A stretch of 64,000 bases of DNA from Chlorobaculum sp. MV4-Y. GTDB lineage: Bacteria; Bacteroidota; Chlorobiia; Chlorobiales; Chlorobiaceae. Shown here in pieces: positions 57,890 to 64,000 of the stretch. The stretch lies in the NCBI RefSeq assembly GCF_025244685.1, contig NZ_CP104202.1, positions 932,323-996,322 on the forward strand. The letters run 5' to 3'. The position numbers and the translations under genes are program-made. The notes beneath the pieces are model-generated. The model saw only the letters and a program-made list of their open reading frames with translations, searched no databases and was not told where the DNA came from. How positions within the stretch are numbered: the stretch's first letter is position 1; each line of letters opens with the position of its first letter.

Positions 57890-60131
57890 TTAGTAGTAAA
57901 AATTCAGGGCCGCATCGATATTCAACCCGAAAACCGGATCGTACGCGCTTTCCGCCGTCTGCACCCAAACGCCATTGACCTCTTCGATCAGGCCATTTTC
58001 CCTCAGTTTCTCCAGATCGGGATCATAGACATTGACCGAATAGCGCTGAAGCTTTCTCATCAGCGTCCGGTTCGGGCCGCCAAAACGGAGTTGATCGGTC
58101 AAGGCCTCGATGTTCGTTTTTCCATCGCGATACTTAACGATCACACCGTGTTGCTGCGTATCGTCGATCAGCTTGAATTTTCTGGCCGCCGTGCGGAACT
58201 GGATTTTATAGCACAGCGCGTCGTTACTCGCCAGCAAATCCATGATTCCCTTCGTGTCGAATCCGTTCAGTCCGCTGAAGTAGTGCATGAAATAACGGCG
58301 AAACGCTTCCGGCATGAGCGATGCAGCAAGCTCAGGCTCGTTACGGAACAATGTCTGGGCGGCAGTTTCAGCTTTGAGCAAGCGGCCCGATGGCGAAGGC
58401 TTCGGAGGATTGAACACCACCACATCGCCACGTTCAAGCCGCCCCTCGCGATTGCACCGGCCCGCCGCCTGCGCGATGCTGTCGAGCCCGCTGAAAGAGC
58501 GATACACCGTTGGAAAATCAATATCCACGCCAGCTTCGAGCAACTGCGTGCTGACAACACGGACAGGCTCGCCCGCCTTGAGCTTCGATTTCACCTCGGC
58601 AATGACGTTACTGCGATGCTCCGGGCACATCAGCGCGGAAAGATGAACTGTGCCGTCCGGCATCTGCCCGTGAAGCGCCCGACAATCCTTGCGGGTATTG
58701 ACGATGCACAACACCTGCTCGTGCTCCCGAACCCGTTCGGCAATCTCCGACCACTCGTGCCGCTCATCGGCTTGGCCCAACATCCGGACGCGAACGCGCT
58801 GAAAAACGCTGAACAGTTTCTCCGGATCAGCCATCAACTCGCGCACGGAGCCTTCCGCAAATCCGTTCAGAATATCCTTGCCGGTGCCGACCTTGCCGCT
58901 CAACACCGGTTGGGTGGCCGTGCAGAGCACGACCGACGTTCTGAAATGCGCGGTCAGCGATTTGATGACGGAAATAATCGGTTGCAGAAAATCGGTCGGC
59001 AACATCTGCGCTTCGTCGAGCACGACAACCGAATTGACGATGTTGTGCAGCTTGCGGCAGGCTGAGCTTCTGGCTGCGAAGAGCGACTCGAAAAGCTGCA
59101 CGTTGGTGGTCACGATGATCGGCGCATCCCAGTTTTCGGAGGCCAGCCGTGATGCCGGAGTTTCTCTCGACGGATCGAGGTTGCTGTGGTGCTCCAGCAC
59201 GGCGTCATCGCCGAACACTTCGCGATAAACAGCGGCGGTTTGCTCAATGATGCTGGTGTAGGGAATCGCCACGATAATCCGTTTTTTGCCATGCCGAATA
59301 GCGTGTTCGAGCGCGAAGGACATCGAGGCAAGCGTTTTGCCACCGCCGGTGGGCACGGTCAGCGAAAACAGTCCCGGCTCCAGCGACGCGCCTTTTTCGC
59401 GGCACTCGCGGAGAATCTCTTTTCTTTCCCGGTTCACCGGCGTATCCGGAGCGCCGCTCTCTTTAGAGGCCATATAACGGTCGAAACGCTCTTTCAGCGT
59501 CGCCAAATCAACTGCGTTCGAACGAAGATCAGCCTGCTCTGGATTCATGAACAGTTCGGTATCGAGAAAGTCCGCATCGACCAGGCAGGAGTAAAGCATC
59601 CGGATCCACAGGTGCGCCAGCTCTGCGCCGCCAGGCGGGCTTTGGCATGGCAACGACGTCGGCAGCGCCACATTCAGAACGCTGTCGGGCGGAGTGCCTT
59701 TCAGGGCATGCTGCAAATGCTCCAGATTTTTCAAGCGTTCTTCAAGCGTGCATCCGTTCGTTCTCATTTCTCGGTACCAATCCGGCAAACCGGTGTGGTG
59801 CCCGGCGATCAGGTAGCCGAGAATTCGTCCGATACCTTTGCTTTTGTTGCTGGCCAGAATCGCTCCGGCTGCGGAGTGGTCAATCTTGCCCATCGTGCTC
59901 CTCCAGATAATCGCCGTTGCTCTTGCGCAGATACTCCTGCCAGCGCGGATTGAATTTGCCGAGATCGTGCAGCATTCCAGCCGCCCTGGCCCAATCGGCA
60001 TTGCCGAATTCACTGGCAAAGTTGGAGGCGATTTTTGCGACGCTGGAAAGATGGTCGCTCAGCTCGTGCTCGAGCCACCGTCCCGATTCATCTTTTCGGA
60101 GATGGGCGGCGGGGATTTTTTCGTCACTCAT
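57890..60131 (-). pseudogene. cas3: CRISPR helicase-nuclease Cas3, frameshifted in the HD domain
   Basis: Cas3 shreds DNA flagged by Cascade. The first frame (from ATG 60131, MSDEKIPAAHLRKDESG) encodes the HD nuclease start, WLEHELSDHLSSVAK and GMLHDLGKFNPRW, then stops at 59880. The rest runs in another frame to 57890: GKIDHSAAGAILA (HD metal ligand), SLTVPTGGGKTLASMSF (Walker A), VVLDEAQMLP (DEAD-box type), VLCTATQPVL, and QAAGRCNREG. At 59889-59891 CCC on the plus strand (GGG on the gene strand) has one base more than the reading EEHDGKIDHS needs. So one extra G splits the gene. Restored length about 747 residues. It is the first gene of the cas operon. Confidence 0.9.
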
Positions 60132-60825
60132 GCTATTCCAATTTGAATTGATATTTCCGAACACAGCACAGTAAAGCCCGTATCTGCACTAACGAGCCTG
60201 ATATTTGTAAGGCGAAATTGAGAAACTGATGATTGAAAAGGGGAAAGAATCTTCCTGCTGGCACGGCTCTCTTTCCGGGCAGATAAGGTACCGCCCGAAG
60301 ATTTTTAAAACTGCAACTCATGAAGAGAATACCGCTTGCTGAAAAAGGGGTTAAGTTGAACGTTGACACAATGGAACTGCCACGAACATCAGCACTTTTC
60401 ATAGTACTGATTGGTTACGCCATTTGAAAGCAACAAAAGCATTATGTGACAGGTGCCCGATTGAAAAAGCGAGCGTTTGAAATCGCAAAGAAAATTCAGG
60501 CTGGGGAATGTTCTCGGGATAAAGCTCGTTAAGTGTGTTAATGGTTCTCAAATTTCATGAACAAATGCTCTCTGCGGCTTCATCGTGAAAGTTGGCGCTC
60601 TGGGTGGTAAAAGCTGGTCAACGAGTTATGGGGAGTTTCATTATATTGATTAACAAACTGTTCCCTTGTATGGCGTTAATCGCTGCCAAAGCCATTTCAC
60701 AGCGAAATCGGACCATACGGAAGAACGCAAGAGTTTCGGATTTTTATCGTCCTTGTTTATTGTGGCTTCCTGCGGGACATCATCTGGCCGGAGCGTGAAT
60801 ATTTTTTCGTCAGTATCGAATACCT
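60132..60825. other. Intergenic region without recognisable gene
   Basis: This stretch of about 690 bases separates the cas operon (leftward) from the dehydrogenase gene (rightward), so it must hold both promoters. Short frames occur but none has a plausible start, ribosome site and family character. I see no tRNA, strong repeat or terminator. It may contain decayed sequence. Confidence 0.5.
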
Positions 60826-63800
60826 ATGACTGTCAATAAAGAGAGTGATGCCGCGCGGGCAGTTCCTGCCGTGAAGCGCGAGATACCTTACAACTACACT
60901 TCGGCGAGTGACCGCCAAGCGATTTCGTTCATCCTCGGCGAAGAGGTCGTCCGGCAGATCGAGGAACTGCGCGACCTCCGGGTGACTGGACGGTCGGCCC
61001 GTCTGTTGATGCAGCTTTTTGGCGATATTCTCATTCATGGCCGCAATCCCTATCTGTTCCAGGAGCTGGTCGGTTCGGAGCGGCGGCGGGACAGGATTTT
61101 CGAACACGCCCGCAAGGACATAGAGACTATCCAGTCGTCGGCCAACGGCGAGCCGAGAGTGCTGGCAATTGTCCAGACCCTTCGCGCCAAGCTGGAGAAG
61201 TTCCGCGCCGAGATCGAAAGTTTGCCTGAAAAGCGGCGTAAAATCAAAAAAGAACTGGCCCCGATCGTCGGTGCAAAGAACGTACTGTTCGATCCCTTTT
61301 CGATTGTGGCCCACGCGACCGACGCTACCGACTGGCGCCTGTACCTGCCGGTAGCCGTGGTAACGCCGGACGACGAAGCGCAGGTGGCGCCACTCATCGC
61401 GGCTATCGCGAAGCTCGGGCTGCGCGTGATTCCGCGCGGCGCGGGCACCGGACTCACCGGCGGCGCAGTGCCGCTGCGTTCGGATTGCGTCATGATCAAC
61501 ACCGAAAAACTGAACCGCGTGCGCGGCATCACCGAGCGGACATTCCACCTTAAGGACGGTCACACGGTGACAGGCAAGGTGATCGAGGTCGAGGCGGGCG
61601 TCATCACCGAAGCAGCCATGCACCACGCCGACGAGCACGGCCTCGTCTTCGCCACCGACCCGACCAGCGAGTGGGCCTGCACCATCGGCGGCAACATCGC
61701 CGAGAACGCGGGCGGCAAGATGGCCGTGCGCTGGGGCACCTGCATCGACAACCTGCTCGAATGGAAGATCGCCATGCCGGGCGGCAAATTGTGGACGGTT
61801 CGCCGCGCCGACCATCAGCTTCGCAAGATTCTGCCCGAGGATACCGTAACCTACGAAGTGCTCGACCAGCACGGCGCTCCGCTGAAGCGCATCGCCTTGC
61901 GCGGTACGGAAATCCGCAAGCAGGGGCTGTGGAAGGACATCACCAACAAGGCGCTCGGCGGCGTACCGGGGTTGCAGAAGGAGGGCACCGACGGCGTCAT
62001 CACCTCGGCGGTTTTCGTGCTCTACCCGAAATATGAGGAGAAGCGCACGCTCTGTCTGGAGTTCTTCGGCCCCGACATGGACGAGGCGAGCCGCGTCATC
62101 GTCGAGCTGTCGAAGGCATTCCCGTACCAGAACGTCGAGCACGAAACGCTGCTCGCGCTGGAGCACTTCGACGACGAGTACATTCGCGCCATCGACTACA
62201 AGGTGAAGGCCACCCGCCCGCAGACGCCCAAAGCGGTGCTGCTGATTGACATTGCCGGGCACACGGAGGCGGAGGTCGAAGCGGGTGTGGAGCGCGTTCG
62301 CGCCCTGCTCAAAAAGCACCCGAACACGCTGATGTTCGTGGCGCGAGACCAGACGGAGAGCATTCTCTTCTGGCAAGACCGCAAGAAGCTCGGCGCGATT
62401 GCCCGACGCACCAACGCTTTCAAGCTCAACGAGGATATCGTCATCCCCATCGAGCAGCTCGCCGTGTTCGCCCGTTTCATCGACGACCTGAACGTCGAGG
62501 AGGAGCGCTATTCGCAATTGAGGTACGTCGAACGGATCGAGGCGATGCTGCGCGAAAGCAGCAACCCCGAAAAACTCACCCCCTTCGAGGCGAAGATTCC
62601 GGCGGGACTCGGCCTGTGCGACCTGATCCGCAACCGGCTCGAAGCCGCCGATCCCCTGCTGTTGCGTTCGCTGACGCTTTTGCAGGAGTTCCGCACCGAG
62701 TTGAACCAGCTTTTCCGCGGCTACCCGAAAACGCTCGACGCCATCGAAGCGGCCTACCAGCACGTGCGCGACCGGCGCATCGTGCTGGCCACCCACATGC
62801 ACGCCGGTGACGGCAACGTGCACGTCAACGTGCCGGTACTTTCGAACGACCGCCCGATGCTCGACCGCACCAATCACGTCATCGACAAGGTGATGGAAAA
62901 GGTGATTTCGCTTGGCGGAGTGGTCTCGGGCGAACACGGCATTGGCGTGACGAAGCTGAAATACATGGACAAAGAGCGTATCGAGGAGCTGTCGGCCTAT
63001 CGCCGCGAGGTCGATCCGGATGGCATCATGAATCCCGGCAAGCTGGAGGATTACGAGGCGCTGAACCACATCTTTACGCCGTCGTTCAACCTGCTGGAGC
63101 TCGAAGCGCACATCCTCAAGCGCGGCAAACTCGAAGCGCTCTCGAAGAAAGTGGACTACTGCATCCGCTGCGGCAAGTGCAAGCCGGACTGCTGCGTCTA
63201 CTACCCGGCGCGCGGCATGTTCTACCATCCGCGCAACAAGAACCTGGCTATCGGATCGCTCATCGAGGCGCTGCTCTACGACGCCCAGCGCGAGCGTTCG
63301 ACCGATTTCAAACTTTTGCAGTGGCTGGAGGAGGTCTCGGATCACTGCACCATATGCCACAAGTGTCTGAAGCCCTGCCCGGTGGACATCGATTCGGGCG
63401 AGGTGTCGATTCTTGAGCGGCAAATTCTCTCTGCGCGCGGGTTCAAGGACTCGCCGCTCATCACCAAGATGACGCTGAACTACCTGGCCAACCGCTCGCC
63501 CTTCTACAACAAGATGTTCCGCAACACGGTGCTGCGGATTGGCGGCGCAGCCCAGCGGGCTGGCACGAAAATAACCGCCCCGTTACAGACATCCGAGGCG
63601 CAAAATGTCCTTCCGCCGCTGCGACTCTTGCGTTCGGCGGTACCACCGGTGCCGGAAAAGACCCTGCGCGACGTACTGCCCGCCTGCGACAGCGATCAGG
63701 TGCTGGTGTTTGAACCATCCGGCAAGGAGGCGACCTCGACAGTCTTCTACTTCCCCGGCTGCGGCTCGGAGCGCCTGCACTCGACCATCTCGATGGCCGC

Positions 63801-64000
63801 AATCCACATTCTGCTCGAAACCGGTACGCGCGTGGTGCTGCCGCCGCCCTTCCTCTGCTGCGGCTTTCCGCTGAACGTCAACGCCAAAGAGGAGGAGTAC
63901 GCTTCGATCGTGCTGCGCAACACGGTAATGTTCAGCCAGATTCGCGAGATGTTCTCCTATCTGGATTTCGACGCCTGTGTTATCTCCTGCGGCACCTGCA
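60826..64000 (+). CDS. FAD-linked oxidase / Fe-S dehydrogenase of DUF3683 type (3' end outside window)
   Basis: An open frame of more than 1058 codons starting MTVNKESDAARAV and still open at the window end. The first 150 residues look like DUF3683 (RQAISFILGEEVVRQIEELR). Next is a GlcD/D-lactate dehydrogenase-type FAD domain with IPRGAGTGLTGGAVPL (about residues 203-218) and ACTIGGNIAENAGGKMAVRWG. Then come two 4Fe-4S clusters, CIRCGKCKPDC (about 780) and CTICHKCLKPCP (about 845), and a cysteine-rich CCG domain (YFPGCGSE, LCCGFPLN, ISCGTC). It probably oxidises a 2-hydroxyacid such as D-lactate or glycolate. A large minus-strand frame over it (60757-63423) is a shadow. Confidence 0.85.
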   Translation, partial: MTVNKESDAARAVPAVKREIPYNYTSASDRQAISFILGEEVVRQIEELRDLRVTGRSARLLMQLFGDILIHGRNPYLFQELVGSERRRDRIFEHARKDIETIQSSANGEPRVLAIVQTLRAKLEKFRAEIESLPEKRRKIKKELAPIVGAKNVLFDPFSIVAHATDATDWRLYLPVAVVTPDDEAQVAPLIAAIAKLGLRVIPRGAGTGLTGGAVPLRSDCVMINTEKLNRVRGITERTFHLKDGHTVTGKVIEVEAGVITEAAMHHADEHGLVFATDPTSEWACTIGGNIAENAGGKMAVRWGTCIDNLLEWKIAMPGGKLWTVRRADHQLRKILPEDTVTYEVLDQHGAPLKRIALRGTEIRKQGLWKDITNKALGGVPGLQKEGTDGVITSAVFVLYPKYEEKRTLCLEFFGPDMDEASRVIVELSKAFPYQNVEHETLLALEHFDDEYIRAIDYKVKATRPQTPKAVLLIDIAGHTEAEVEAGVERVRALLKKHPNTLMFVARDQTESILFWQDRKKLGAIARRTNAFKLNEDIVIPIEQLAVFARFIDDLNVEEERYSQLRYVERIEAMLRESSNPEKLTPFEAKIPAGLGLCDLIRNRLEAADPLLLRSLTLLQEFRTELNQLFRGYPKTLDAIEAAYQHVRDRRIVLATHMHAGDGNVHVNVPVLSNDRPMLDRTNHVIDKVMEKVISLGGVVSGEHGIGVTKLKYMDKERIEELSAYRREVDPDGIMNPGKLEDYEALNHIFTPSFNLLELEAHILKRGKLEALSKKVDYCIRCGKCKPDCCVYYPARGMFYHPRNKNLAIGSLIEALLYDAQRERSTDFKLLQWLEEVSDHCTICHKCLKPCPVDIDSGEVSILERQILSARGFKDSPLITKMTLNYLANRSPFYNKMFRNTVLRIGGAAQRAGTKITAPLQTSEAQNVLPPLRLLRSAVPPVPEKTLRDVLPACDSDQVLVFEPSGKEATSTVFYFPGCGSERLHSTISMAAIHILLETGTRVVLPPPFLCCGFPLNVNAKEEEYASIVLRNTVMFSQIREMFSYLDFDACVISCGTC

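Noticed and set aside
60757-63423. 888-codon open frame on the minus strand
   Set aside because: It is antisense to the FAD/Fe-S dehydrogenase; its translation is rich in His, Arg, Val and Asp without any family motif, as expected from a GC-rich shadow frame.

Overview
The window looks like chromosomal DNA of a green sulfur bacterium (Chlorobi), most likely Chlorobaculum and close to C. tepidum. The reasons are an ATP-citrate lyase pair of the reductive TCA cycle (aclB-aclA) lying beside a sulfide:quinone oxidoreductase of the SqrF type, tandem rubredoxins, an arginine operon with argR inside it, and a type I-C CRISPR-Cas locus. The species is inferred from remembered gene order, not from a search.

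Layout. 1-4031: the 3' part of recB and then recD (DNA repair; recD is frameshifted near its end). 4098-4667: a collapsed IS3-family transposase. 4761-11788: an envelope redox/metal cluster made of a frameshifted copper-type TonB receptor, a TlpA-like thioredoxin, a tiny Gly/Cys-tailed lipoprotein (DUF4266), a DUF3570 outer-membrane protein, ApbE and DsbD, closed by a terminator. 11975-14121: a predicted zinc metalloprotease with an N-terminus like those of contractile-injection effectors, overlapped by a leucine-rich-repeat protein. 14305-21533: housekeeping and accessory genes (lipA with two partners, ppk2, two NAD(P)-binding proteins, a phosphotransacylase, a HlyD scrap). 21667-27478: sqrF with a visible promoter and a 5' UTR hairpin, a broken AbiV-type abortive-infection gene bracketed by two copies of an inverted-repeat element, then aclA and aclB with a palindrome over the candidate aclB promoter. 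27523-35540: lgt, a hypothetical gene cut by a 130-bp miniature element, fetAB, a HerA-like ATPase, a GDT1-type Mn/Ca exporter, a lipocalin, an acetyltransferase and two rubredoxins. 35685-40682: two Lol-type permeases, a diguanylate cyclase frameshifted inside its GGDEF motif, and a phosphate-binding protein. 40807-46897: argCJBFRG with an ARG box in front and a terminator behind. 46969-50473: a membrane-inserted amidohydrolase, a SOUL lipoprotein and small proteins. 50607-60131: a CRISPR array of 27 repeats and cas3-5-8c-7-4-1-2, all read leftward towards the array; cas3 is frameshifted in its HD domain. 60826-end: a large FAD/Fe-S dehydrogenase that runs off the window.

How the parts fit. 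The arginine genes form one operon that ends with the gene for its own repressor just before argG. sqrF supplies electrons from sulfide, and aclBA opens citrate to acetyl-CoA for carbon fixation. The 4.8-11.8 kb cluster could import copper and handle thiol and flavin redox chemistry in the periplasm. The cas operon order places the leader at about 52354-52531, so the array is transcribed on the minus strand and its worn repeat at 50607 is the oldest.

A caution: recD, the TonB receptor, the cyclase and cas3 each carry one single-base indel, three of them in or beside homopolymers. They are either real decay or sequence errors, and should be checked against reads before the genes are called dead.
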